Source: Acidimicrobiaceae bacterium (GTDB lineage Bacteria; Actinomycetota; Acidimicrobiia; Acidimicrobiales; UBA10347). Taken from it: DNA of 14,876 nt. A program made the position numbers and the translations under genes. Below are positions 1 through 7,041 of the stretch, one piece after another. The stretch covers positions 1 through 14,876 of the forward strand of contig DNHM01000446.1 of the NCBI GenBank assembly GCA_003485885.1. The letters run 5' to 3'. The notes under the pieces were generated by a model, which was not told the origin of the DNA, searched no databases, and saw only the letters and a list, made by a program, of their open reading frames with translations. Position 1 is the first letter of the stretch. Every line of letters begins with the position of its first letter.

Positions 1-483
1 GCCATCGAAGAAACCATCTACACGTCAGAGGGCACAACACTCACTTCACCAAGCACCACCGAAACGCCGGACCCCGTCGGCAACGAGAACGGCGGACCAT
101 ATCCATTTGGCGATTCGCATTCGCGATCGCCCGGTTTCGGTGGCGAAGGCTGGACCGTCAGCATCGACGAAGTGCGCACCATCCCGGTCGACTTCGGAGA
201 TACCCCCAACTGCCTTGCCGTCATCGGCACAGCAACCCTCGACTCACTCAACGACGGTCTCACCTCAAGCGGCTTCAGCTTCCCCGAAGTCGTCCTCATC
301 CAAAACGGCATCGAACTCGAATCCTTCAGCATCAGCTGCGACTCTTCGTCACTCGAATCAGAAGGTCTCACCCGAGCCGTCGGCGCCGAAATCACCCAAG
401 GAACCACAATCAAATGGTTCGCAACATTCGAAGCAAACGCCGAGACCTACGACATCGTCGCCATCGAAGAAACCATCTACACG
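1..483 (+). repeat. 24-bp in-frame direct repeat (copies at 1-24 and 460-483)
   Basis: The 24 bases at 1-24 recur without mismatch at 460-483. The spacing is 459 bases, exactly 153 codons, so both copies encode the same eight residues in the same frame. The first copy sits at the window edge, so the repeat may extend to the left. After the match the copies diverge: one leads into the Ser/Thr linker and the other into the stop codon. This is what a tandemly duplicated C-terminal module would leave. An exact 24-bp match where the protein would tolerate silent changes suggests recent duplication or gene conversion. Confidence 0.85.
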
Positions 484-492
484 GATGGTTGA
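1..492 (+). CDS. C-terminal part of a repeat-containing, probably secreted protein (5' end outside window)
   Basis: Frame 1 is open from the first base to a TGA at 490-492, giving 163 residues with the true start upstream of the window. The first 30 or so residues form a Ser/Thr/Pro-rich linker, followed by a Gly-rich stretch and then a compact, beta-rich module (about residues 50-163) with two cysteines (71 and 113) that could form a disulfide. The last residues, AIEETIYT, repeat exactly the eight residues at the window edge, 153 residues earlier, so the visible module is probably the last of at least two tandem units, or the gene follows a duplicated copy. Linker composition and paired cysteines suggest export, but no signal peptide is visible because the start is missing. 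Codons lean on C- and A-ending triplets, unlike the G/C-ending neighbours. The fold may be of the immunoglobulin-like DUF4352 type, but I do not recognise the family firmly. The reading frame is well supported; function is unknown. Confidence 0.7.
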   Translation, partial: AIEETIYTSEGTTLTSPSTTETPDPVGNENGGPYPFGDSHSRSPGFGGEGWTVSIDEVRTIPVDFGDTPNCLAVIGTATLDSLNDGLTSSGFSFPEVVLIQNGIELESFSISCDSSSLESEGLTRAVGAEITQGTTIKWFATFEANAETYDIVAIEETIYTDG

Positions 493-515
493 TCCTTCCG
501 CAAAGAGGGAGCGGC

Positions 516-532
516 GCTGCCCTATGGGCGGC
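516..532 (+). terminator. Possible stem-loop after the first gene
   Basis: A 7-bp stem (GCTGCCC with GGGCGGC, one G-T wobble) closes a 3-base loop 23 bases after the stop codon of the first gene. There is no T-run behind it, so it is at best a weak or factor-assisted terminator. Confidence 0.25.
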
Positions 533-570
533 CGACCGATCGCTATGGCGCTGTCGATAGCTGCAGTTGT

Positions 571-841
571 TGTCGGAGTTCAACACCAGTCCTCGGATAC
601 ACCGTAAGATCGAACCCAGATGACCGTCGCTTCGCCCACGAGCAGATCCTTCCGCACGGAACGGCGGCTGATGTCGAAGCGCTCATCCATCCGGGACACT
701 CGTTGCCGACTGGGACGACATCTTCTTGACCGCTGCGGTCGCCGAGCTGCGGGCACCGTGGTAGGAGGAACACCGCGAGTTCTGCCTCTAATCGAGCGTC
801 AGCTCGAAGTCCTTGACATGGTGAACCCGGACACGTGGTAG
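571..841 (+). pseudogene. Possible decayed coding stretch, family not recognised
   Basis: No single frame is convincing here, but three plus-strand frames read protein-like one after the other. Frame 1 gives about 35 residues up to the bases near 690, including RFAHEQILPHGTAADVEAL. The next segment (about 690-780) is in the frame of codons starting at multiples of 3 and includes DWDDIFLTAAVAELRAPW, then a TAG at 762-764 and about seven more plausible residues. The last (about 780-841) is in a third frame, includes IERQLEVLDMVNPDTW, and ends at a TAG at 839-841. Joined, they would make a helical C-terminal region of about 80 residues with two frameshifts and one stop. Frame 1 is in fact open from 493 to 728. 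I recognise no family, and chance open frames are common at this GC content, so this is a tentative remnant call. Confidence 0.3.
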
Positions 842-1146
842 GCACGAAGCCTTGACGAGGTACGACCTAGCCTCCGCTTGCCTCGTGCCCCATCACGAGG
901 TGCTCATCGAGCCAGGCGGTCACGCAACACCGCCTGTACCGAATTGAGTTGCCAAACTTGATTCGGTTCGGACTTCAGCGCTGACAAGTTACTGGGTTTG
1001 GACGGAGCCGACATCGGGTTGTGATACTTCGGCGCCGTTGCTGCATTGGCAACGCATCGAAGCGAGCGCAGAGCCGACTGTTCGCCATCGGTCCAGCCCG
1101 GATGGATGCGAATTCGCGTGACCAAGACGAGCGGTAGTACCAGCAG
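842..1146. other. No confident gene
   Basis: This stretch follows the end of hyuB on the minus strand and holds no convincing gene. A minus-strand frame at 904-1125 (TTG start, 73 residues, ending VLRDRLAR) is open, but has weak third-position bias, no clear ribosome binding site and no recognisable motif. It could be a remnant. The only structure I see is the short inverted repeat at 881-900. Confidence 0.5.
881..900. repeat. Perfect 7-bp inverted repeat
   Basis: CCTCGTG at 881-887 pairs exactly with CACGAGG at 894-900 around a 6-base loop. It lies about 250 bases downstream of the hyuB stop. There is no T-run on either strand, so it is not a standard terminator; it may be a protein site or chance. 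Confidence 0.35.
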
Positions 1147-2766
1147 CTACTCGGTGACGAGACCATCGAGACGTTCGGCGGTTGCTTTGTCGCCGTCTCG
1201 CTCGGTCGGATCGCCGAAACCCCCGCCGCCCGGGAACTGCATCACCAGCCGATCATCGCCGGGGATAGTGCTGCGGCCGAGTGGCTTGACGGCTTCGTTG
1301 CGTTGTTTGAGTCGCAGCTCGCCGAGTGCGCCGGCGCCACCGCCGGCCCGCCCTCGGGCTGGGTGCACGGTTCGCTCATAGGTCGCGCTGATCGAGAACG
1401 GCATGCCTTCGCGGTTGCCTATCTCGACCACCTGGCCGTGGCCGCCGCGATACTTTCCGTCGCCGCCGGAGTCCGGTCGGAACTCCTTGCGCCAAAACAC
1501 GATTGGGCTGATCGCCTCGTTGATCTCGACCGGCATGTTGCGCACCCCACTCGGGAATGCTGTCGCCGAAAGGCCGTCGGCGCCAGGTCGAGCGCCGGCA
1601 CCTCCCGAGTGGAAACTCATGACCACGTATCGCTCGCCATCGGCAGCTTGGCCGTCGATCAAGATGTTCCACAACGACGACGTTCCCTCTGCCGGAACCA
1701 GATCGGGAAGTATCTGGGAGAGACATCCAAAGACGGTGTCGGGCAACATCTGGCCGACGACATGGCGCACGTTCACCGGTGCCGGATGCGGTGCATTCAG
1801 AATCGAGCCAACCGGGGCGGTCACCCGAATGACCCCGAGTGAGCCGGAATTATTCGGCACGCTCGGTCCGACGATGCAACGCACACCGAACGATGTATAT
1901 GCGTCCGTGTATGCCATTGGCACGTTGATACCGACGGGAGCCTGCGGCGATGTGCCAGCAAAATCAACGTCGATGCCCGTCGCACTCACGGTCATGGCTG
2001 CGACAAGATCGAGCGGTTCGTCGACGCCATCGATGCGCATCGTGCTGTGCCAGGTCCCGTGGGGCAGCTCACCGATAATACGGAGCATCGCCTGTCGCGA
2101 CCTGTCGATGATGTGCTCGGCAAGGTCGTCTAGATCATCGAGATCGAACTCGTCCATCATCTCACCGAGCCGCAGCGCGCCCCGCTCGTTGCAGGCCGCT
2201 AGCGAGTGGATGTCACCGTCGACCATGTCGGGCGTGCGGGTGTTCGCTCGGATGATACGCATGACCGTCTCATCGAATACCCCGTTGCGGGCGAAGCGGA
2301 TGAGCGGAAGGTACAGGCCCTCGTTGAAGACGTCTGTCGCTCCGAGGCCGAAGCCGACGCCGCCGACGTCGGTCATGTGACTTGTGCAGGCAAAAAGGGC
2401 AACGGGCTGGGGTTGTCCGTCGACAGTGCGAAAGACGGGGGTCACGACTACTACGTCATAGAGATGCCCGGTCCCCTTCCACGGATCGTTCGTGAGGTAG
2501 ATGTCGCCCGGCCGCATCGTGTCGATAGGGAACTCAGCAAGGAAGTGCAGCACCGACGCTGCCATCGAGTTCACGTGACCCGGTGTACCCGTGACGGATT
2601 GGGCGAGCATGCGGCCCTGAGCATCGAAGACACCAGCCGACAGGTCGCCGGCTTCACGGGTGCTGGTCGAAAACGAAGCGCGCACAAGCACCTGCGCCTG
2701 CTCCTCGACTATCGCGATGAGCCGATTCCACATGACCTGGTTTCGAATGAGATCGGGCGCACCCAT
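1147..2766 (-). CDS. hyuB: Hydantoinase B / oxoprolinase subunit (HyuB family)
   Basis: This 539-residue protein matches the hydantoinase B/oxoprolinase beta family along its whole length; the size is usual for the family. The HyuB subunit works with HyuA in the cytoplasm, where the pair uses ATP to open cyclic amides such as hydantoins or 5-oxoproline; acetone carboxylase uses a related subunit. Visible family signatures are STSTREAGDLSAGVFDAQG (33-51), PGDIYLTNDPWKGTGHLYD (86-104) with His101 and Asp104, SHMTDVGG (129-136), the glycine-rich FHSGGAGARPGADG segment, and the C-terminal FPGGGGFGDPTERD. His and Asp residues in these motifs are likely metal ligands, by family knowledge. The start is fixed by a good GGAGG site and by overlap with the hyuA stop. 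The gene ends in TAG, showing that amber is used as a normal stop here. The exact substrate cannot be read from sequence. Confidence 0.93.
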   Translation of the reverse strand: MGAPDLIRNQVMWNRLIAIVEEQAQVLVRASFSTSTREAGDLSAGVFDAQGRMLAQSVTGTPGHVNSMAASVLHFLAEFPIDTMRPGDIYLTNDPWKGTGHLYDVVVVTPVFRTVDGQPQPVALFACTSHMTDVGGVGFGLGATDVFNEGLYLPLIRFARNGVFDETVMRIIRANTRTPDMVDGDIHSLAACNERGALRLGEMMDEFDLDDLDDLAEHIIDRSRQAMLRIIGELPHGTWHSTMRIDGVDEPLDLVAAMTVSATGIDVDFAGTSPQAPVGINVPMAYTDAYTSFGVRCIVGPSVPNNSGSLGVIRVTAPVGSILNAPHPAPVNVRHVVGQMLPDTVFGCLSQILPDLVPAEGTSSLWNILIDGQAADGERYVVMSFHSGGAGARPGADGLSATAFPSGVRNMPVEINEAISPIVFWRKEFRPDSGGDGKYRGGHGQVVEIGNREGMPFSISATYERTVHPARGRAGGGAGALGELRLKQRNEAVKPLGRSTIPGDDRLVMQFPGGGGFGDPTERDGDKATAERLDGLVTE

Positions 2767-2777
2767 CAGGCACCTCC
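2764..2777 (-). promoter_or_regulatory. hyuA/hyuB TGATG overlap with strong ribosome binding site
   Basis: On the minus strand a GGAGG (2773-2777) lies six bases before the hyuB ATG, inside the last hyuA codons. The hyuA TGA and the hyuB ATG share one base (TGATG). This fixes the hyuB start and implies coupled, balanced synthesis of the two subunits. Confidence 0.85.
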
Positions 2778-4892
2778 GGGAGCTGGTTGGGCAGTGTTGT
2801 CGTCCACCGGGTTTGAGGTCAGCACCAGGTGGTGACGTCCGTCGATCCTGGCCGTAAATCGCGGTGAGATGACCGTGGTCGTTTGGTCCTCGACCACGAG
2901 CGCCGGGCCTCGAAAACAGTCACCGGGTTGCAGGTCGGAGCGAGCAAAGATGGCGAAATCAAGCCATCCGTCGTCGGGGTCGAGCACCCGCTCAAACCGC
3001 AGGGTTTGAGACGGGTTGGGTTCCGGGTCGATGATTGGTTCGGGTGCGGGAACGACCGTCGACACTCGCACCCGCCAGGTCAGCACCTCGGCGACCATCC
3101 CCGGAATCACTCGGGTGTACAACGAGCGGTAGGCACGATCAAATGCATCGAGCAGCGCGACCTCGTCGCCGTCGCTGAACCGCCTCATCGGTAGTTCGAC
3201 CTCGATCTCATGACCTTGCCCCCGGTACCGCATCGATGCATAGACGGTTGCAGTGCGAGGTGCCGAGGGAGCGGCCTCGCCCACCACGAGGTTGGCCTCG
3301 GCCAGAAGTTCATCGAGCACCCGATTCACCGGTTCGGAGTCGAATCGGTCAAGTCGCTGATGGCAGGTGCGCACCAACTCGTAGGAGACAGGCGCTCGCA
3401 GGAAGCCAATAGCCGAACCCACGCCCGCTCCAGGCGGCACGATGACCTTCTCTATTCCGAGTCGTTCTGCAAGTCGACAGGCGTGCAACGGCGCCGCTCC
3501 CCCAAACGCGACCATCGCCCCACCTCCCAGATCACGCCCTCGATCGACGGCGTGCACCCGTGCAGCATTGGCCATGTTCTCGACCACCATCTCGGCAATA
3601 CCGACGACAGCTGCGTCGATCTCGATTCCGAGGGGGCCGGCGACACCGTCGGCGACCGCATCGCGGGCGCCAACTTCGTCGAGCGGTAGCTTCCCACCGG
3701 CGAACCAGTCGGCTTGGATTCGCCCGGCCAGTACATCCGCGTCGGTAATCGTCGGCTCTGCGCCGCCACGGGCGTAACACGCAGGGCCTGGTTCGCTTCC
3801 GGCGGATTCCGGCCCGACCGAGATACGACCCATCTGATCGACCGACACGATCGAGCCGCCGCCAGCACCGATCTCGACCAGGTCGATCACGGGAATACGC
3901 AACGGCAGGCCGCTTCCCTTCAGGAACCGGTAAACCCGGGCGACCTCGAACTCTCTCGAAGTCGCCGGCTGGCCATCGGTCAACAGGCACAACTTGGCGG
4001 TAGTGCCACCCATGTCGAATGAGAGCAATTCGTCGACGGCATGCTCGGCCGCTACCCGAGCCGCCAGCAACGCACCGCCGGCAGGGCCGCTCTCCACCAA
4101 CCCAATGGGCCACCGAACCGCGGTGTCGAGCGTGCACAAACCGCCGTTCGACAGCATCAGCATCAAGGGCGCAGCTATACCGAGCTTGTCGAGCTGATCG
4201 GCGAGGTCGGTGAGATAGGTGGCCATCAACGGCTGTACGTACGCGTTGGCGCAGGCGGTGGACAAGCGCTCGTATTCGCGAATCTCAGGGCATACCTCGG
4301 ACGAAAGCGTCACCGACAGGTGCGGCATCTCGTCGAGCAGTATCGAGCGGACCTCGATCTCGTGCCGGGGATCGACGTAGCTGTGTAAGAAGCCGATCGC
4401 AACGCTCTCGATCTCGTTCTTGACCAGCGTCGGGATCAGCGCTCGAACGGATGCGGTATCCAATGGGATCAGCACGTCGCCCTCGGCGCTGAGCCGCTCC
4501 GTTACGCCGAGTCGCAGGTAACGCGAAACCAGCGGATCGGGCCGCTCCATGAAGATGTCGTATTGCTCAAACCGGTTCTCGTGCGCCATGGCGACCGAGT
4601 CACGAAACCCTTCGGTGCACAGCAGCGCTGTTCGCGCCCCGCGTCGCTCGATCAGTGCGTTCGTCGCCAGCGTCGTGCCATGGACGACGACCTGGATCTC
4701 GCCAGCGTCGATTCCGGAAGCAGCCAGAACCAACTCGACACCTTCGAGAACCGCATCAGCAGGGGCCTGAGGTGTCGTCAGCACCTTGGCGGTGAACTGG
4801 GCGGCAGGTTCAGATGTTCCGACGGCCGAATCGACTTCGAGCACGACGTCGGTGAAGGTGCCACCGATGTCGGCGGCCAAACGTGCGGTCAC
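2766..4892 (-). CDS. hyuA: Hydantoinase A / oxoprolinase subunit (HyuA family)
   Basis: This 708-residue protein has the domain order of hydantoinase A/oxoprolinase subunits: an N-terminal hydantoinase/oxoprolinase domain followed by the actin-like ATPase domain. The ATP-phosphate motif DIGGTFTD is at residues 8-15, and HGTTLATNALIERRGA follows at about 71-86. A second phosphate motif, SFDMGGTTAKLCL, is at 291-303, then EIGAGGGSIVSVD at 340-352, SAGSEPGPACYARGG at 363-377 and FGGAAPLHACRLAERLG in the C-terminal half. The family forms a complex with HyuB and couples ATP hydrolysis to opening of an amide ring. The start is GTG at 4890-4892; an in-frame TGA lies six codons upstream, so no much longer start is possible. 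The ribosome binding site is weak. Same-strand position behind the deacylase gene suggests one operon. Substrate could be a hydantoin, 5-oxoproline or another lactam. Confidence 0.93.
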   Translation of the reverse strand: MTARLAADIGGTFTDVVLEVDSAVGTSEPAAQFTAKVLTTPQAPADAVLEGVELVLAASGIDAGEIQVVVHGTTLATNALIERRGARTALLCTEGFRDSVAMAHENRFEQYDIFMERPDPLVSRYLRLGVTERLSAEGDVLIPLDTASVRALIPTLVKNEIESVAIGFLHSYVDPRHEIEVRSILLDEMPHLSVTLSSEVCPEIREYERLSTACANAYVQPLMATYLTDLADQLDKLGIAAPLMLMLSNGGLCTLDTAVRWPIGLVESGPAGGALLAARVAAEHAVDELLSFDMGGTTAKLCLLTDGQPATSREFEVARVYRFLKGSGLPLRIPVIDLVEIGAGGGSIVSVDQMGRISVGPESAGSEPGPACYARGGAEPTITDADVLAGRIQADWFAGGKLPLDEVGARDAVADGVAGPLGIEIDAAVVGIAEMVVENMANAARVHAVDRGRDLGGGAMVAFGGAAPLHACRLAERLGIEKVIVPPGAGVGSAIGFLRAPVSYELVRTCHQRLDRFDSEPVNRVLDELLAEANLVVGEAAPSAPRTATVYASMRYRGQGHEIEVELPMRRFSDGDEVALLDAFDRAYRSLYTRVIPGMVAEVLTWRVRVSTVVPAPEPIIDPEPNPSQTLRFERVLDPDDGWLDFAIFARSDLQPGDCFRGPALVVEDQTTTVISPRFTARIDGRHHLVLTSNPVDDNTAQPAPGGA

Positions 4893-4943
4893 GTTGCCGA
4901 CGCTAGCTCAGATCGATTCAGCGGCACGAAGCAGTCGCACGAA

Positions 4944-5243
4944 TCACAGTGATCCGGCCTGTCGCACTCGCTGCAAGCATGGCTCGGGTTCCACGCGAGC
5001 TGGGGTCTCCCGACAAAGTCCAACCAACACCGGACAGTCCGGTGCCAGACAACTCACCACCTGCTGGGCCGCCACCCCCGCCTCGATCGCATCCCCGTGG
5101 ATCCGAACCTTGCCATGAGCTACGAGCAAGTTAACTGCTCGCTTCTGTCCGATAATTTCGATGTAGTGGTGCGTTTTATGGGCAGTTTCAGCCGGTGCCG
5201 TGGCGTAGAAGCTTGCCCGAATGGACGTGCAAGAGCTCATCAT
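4944..5243 (-). CDS. Hypothetical small protein between the deacylase gene and hyuA
   Basis: A minus-strand frame is open for up to 99 residues between the deacylase gene and hyuA, overlapping the last 56 bases of the deacylase gene if the first ATG is used. The non-overlapping part (from about residue 19) reads plausibly as protein, for example AVNLLVAHGKVRIHGDAI and AGVAAQQVVSCLAPDCPVLV, with several cysteines. No start has a clear ribosome binding site; a TTG at 5127-5129 is an alternative. Third-position GC is only moderate and I recognise no family. If real, it would fill the only sizeable gap in the operon; otherwise this is a 295-base intergenic spacer that could carry the hyuA promoter. 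Confidence 0.3.
   Translation of the reverse strand: MMSSCTSIRASFYATAPAETAHKTHHYIEIIGQKRAVNLLVAHGKVRIHGDAIEAGVAAQQVVSCLAPDCPVLVGLCRETPARVEPEPCLQRVRQAGSL
5028..5044. repeat. Perfect inverted repeat upstream of hyuA
   Basis: CACCGGA (5028-5034) and TCCGGTG (5038-5044) form a perfect 7-bp dyad around CAG. It lies about 135 bases upstream of the hyuA GTG and inside the possible small ORF. It could be an operator or hairpin ahead of hyuA. No T-run follows on either strand. Confidence 0.4.
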
Positions 5244-6894
5244 TGGAGATGGTCTGTTGACCGTTCACGATGACAGCGTGATACCCACTGGCCTTCTGGA
5301 TCCTTCGCCATTCCCCACCGGGCAGATCTTCCACAACCTCGTTGGGGCCAATGCTCAGGTTCTCGGGGTCATACACGACTACATCGGCAGGAACACCTGC
5401 GCGGAACACGCCACGATCGGTGAACCCGGCCAGGTTGGCCGGTAGCGCTGAGAGTCTACGATGAGCCTCTTCATAGGTGATCCATTGCTTGTCGCGCACC
5501 TGTTGCGTGAGCGTCTCGGTTGGGTACCGACCAGCGGTCAAGAACTTGGTGTGTGCACCTCCATCGCTGACGCCGAACAAGATGTGGGGGTACTGCACGA
5601 TCTCTTTAAGCAGATCCGACCCACCTTGAGGCGGAGCCACGAAGAACAGCGTCTTCAGATCGTCTTCGACCGCGATGTCGAGCATCGCATCAACTGGGTG
5701 TTTTCCGGTTGCGTCGGCCACTTGTTGCACCGACATCTCTCGGTACTGCTCAGTCCCGGCGGTTCGAGGCGACAAGACGGTGACCGTCTCGATCGGCGCC
5801 GTAGCCGTGGCTGGAAGGTTGTCGCGAAGTCCCGCCCGGCGGTCAGGATCGGCGAGCTTGTGGCGTTTCTCCTCGAGTGAACCGGTGGTCGCTTCCATCC
5901 ACGCTTCGCTGTCATCAAACAAGTTCCAGTCTTCCATCGTAAACGTGAATCCTGCATCACTCGTCACACCCTGGCCATAGACGGGAATGCCCCGTTCTCG
6001 GCAGCGTTCGAGCCATTCGATCTGGCGCCGATGAACATGAGGCTTTTCCTCGATCGCTTGCACGACATTGTGCAGCAGCGGTCGCCCTGAAGTTGACGCG
6101 ATCGCTTCCAGATGTGCAAGGTCATGCTTAATGTCGCCGGTTGTGAGGGTGACCTGCTGCACGCCCTGATTCCGCCGACCCAAGACCTCTGCAAAAACCA
6201 GTGCCGTCTCGTCGTTCATCATGTCGGTCGGCATCGGCGTGCCATCCCAATCTCGCTGCACCGCAGCAGGACCCGTTGGAGGAAGCCGTTGAGCGGACCA
6301 ACCACAACCACCAGCGTCCATCGACTCATTCAGCATCTGAGCGAGTCGCTTATGCTCTTCGTCGGTCGGCATCCGTCCTGCTTTGGCATCCGCTAGACCC
6401 AACACTTCGGTCAACATGGGCCCAGCGGGAACGTAGGGCAGAATATTTATTGCCTTGGGCGTTCGATCGAGGCTGTCGAGGTACTCGGGGAAACTGACCC
6501 AATCCCACGGCATGCCCTGACGCATCGACTCGTACGGGATCGCCTCAACCCGAGTCATCGACTTCATTGCATACTCGCGCATGTCCTCTGCTACCGGGGC
6601 GAAGCCGAATCCACAGTTTCCAATCGCCACGGACGTAATGCCGTGCCATCCCGACAGAGTGCAGTACGGATCCCAGAATACCTGCGCGTCATAGTGGGTA
6701 TGTAGATCGATGAAGCCCGGTGCGATGTGCATGCCGAACGCGTCGATGACGCTAGAAGCCGACGAGGCGCCGATCCGACCCATCGCCACGATCTTCCCGT
6801 CGTTGATGGCAAGGTCGCCACGTCGTCGAGGCGAGCCAGTACCGTCGAAGATCAGTCCGTCCTTGATAACGATGTCGTAGTCCTGTCCTGCCAT
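5188..6894 (-). CDS. Amidohydrolase, N-acyl-D-amino-acid deacylase (D-aminoacylase) type
   Basis: The 568-residue product is a member of the metal-dependent amidohydrolase superfamily, closest in pattern to N-acyl-D-amino-acid deacylases, which release D-amino acids from N-acyl forms in the cytoplasm. An N-terminal beta-sandwich segment (DYDIVIKDGLIFDGTGSPRR) leads to the metal-binding FIDLHTHYDAQ with His65 and His67, and IGNCGFGFAP with Cys94, a position typical of this subgroup. Later motifs are YGQGVTSDAGF, FGVSDGGAHTKFL with the catalytic-type Asp444, and the returning sandwich segment GVPADVVVYDPENL. I chose the ATG at 6892-6894 because it has a G-rich GGGGGTG site and starts right at the conserved domain; an ATG 32 codons upstream (6990) would add residues unlike the family. 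Neighbouring hyuAB suggests a shared route for N-substituted amino acids or cyclic amides. Dihydroorotase/hydantoinase-like activity is possible but less likely. Confidence 0.88.
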   Translation of the reverse strand: MAGQDYDIVIKDGLIFDGTGSPRRRGDLAINDGKIVAMGRIGASSASSVIDAFGMHIAPGFIDLHTHYDAQVFWDPYCTLSGWHGITSVAIGNCGFGFAPVAEDMREYAMKSMTRVEAIPYESMRQGMPWDWVSFPEYLDSLDRTPKAINILPYVPAGPMLTEVLGLADAKAGRMPTDEEHKRLAQMLNESMDAGGCGWSAQRLPPTGPAAVQRDWDGTPMPTDMMNDETALVFAEVLGRRNQGVQQVTLTTGDIKHDLAHLEAIASTSGRPLLHNVVQAIEEKPHVHRRQIEWLERCRERGIPVYGQGVTSDAGFTFTMEDWNLFDDSEAWMEATTGSLEEKRHKLADPDRRAGLRDNLPATATAPIETVTVLSPRTAGTEQYREMSVQQVADATGKHPVDAMLDIAVEDDLKTLFFVAPPQGGSDLLKEIVQYPHILFGVSDGGAHTKFLTAGRYPTETLTQQVRDKQWITYEEAHRRLSALPANLAGFTDRGVFRAGVPADVVVYDPENLSIGPNEVVEDLPGGEWRRIQKASGYHAVIVNGQQTISNDELLHVHSGKLLRHGTG

Positions 6895-7021
6895 CAGACA
6901 CCCCCATGTCATGTGGTTTGCATTCACGCCATACTCACCTGTAGACCAATCGACTGCAAGCTGGCGGGGCCCATTGATGCGAAACAGCACAGACCCCCGA
7001 GCCTGGTGACCCCGCCCACGG

Positions 7022-7041
7022 TGGTCTACCCTGGACCAATG
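7022..7041 (+). promoter_or_regulatory. Possible leaderless promoter and dyad at the Rid-like gene start
   Basis: The 144-base divergent spacer (6895-7038) must carry promoters for both directions. Just before the ATG at 7039-7041 is TACCCT (7027-7032), which fits a TANNNT -10 box placed six bases before the start codon; a weak TGGTGAC-like -35 lies at about 7004-7010. No ribosome binding site is visible, as expected for a leaderless transcript. The same bases form an interrupted dyad, TGGTC (7022-7026) with GACCA (7034-7038), which could be a repressor site. Both readings are inference from spacing alone. Confidence 0.35.

Noticed and set aside
1403..2380. Long plus-strand open frame of 325 codons
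   Set aside because: It is antisense to hyuB, whose family motifs run through the whole stretch; the frame is low in complexity and has no recognisable motif.
6895..6990. Longer start for the deacylase gene at 6990
   Set aside because: The added 32 residues do not resemble amidohydrolases and the ATG at 6894 has a better G-rich site at proper distance.
6727..7038. Upstream extension of the Rid-like gene
   Set aside because: The extra 104 residues overlap the deacylase N-terminus in antisense and show no conserved pattern; the ATG at 7039 fits the conserved start.
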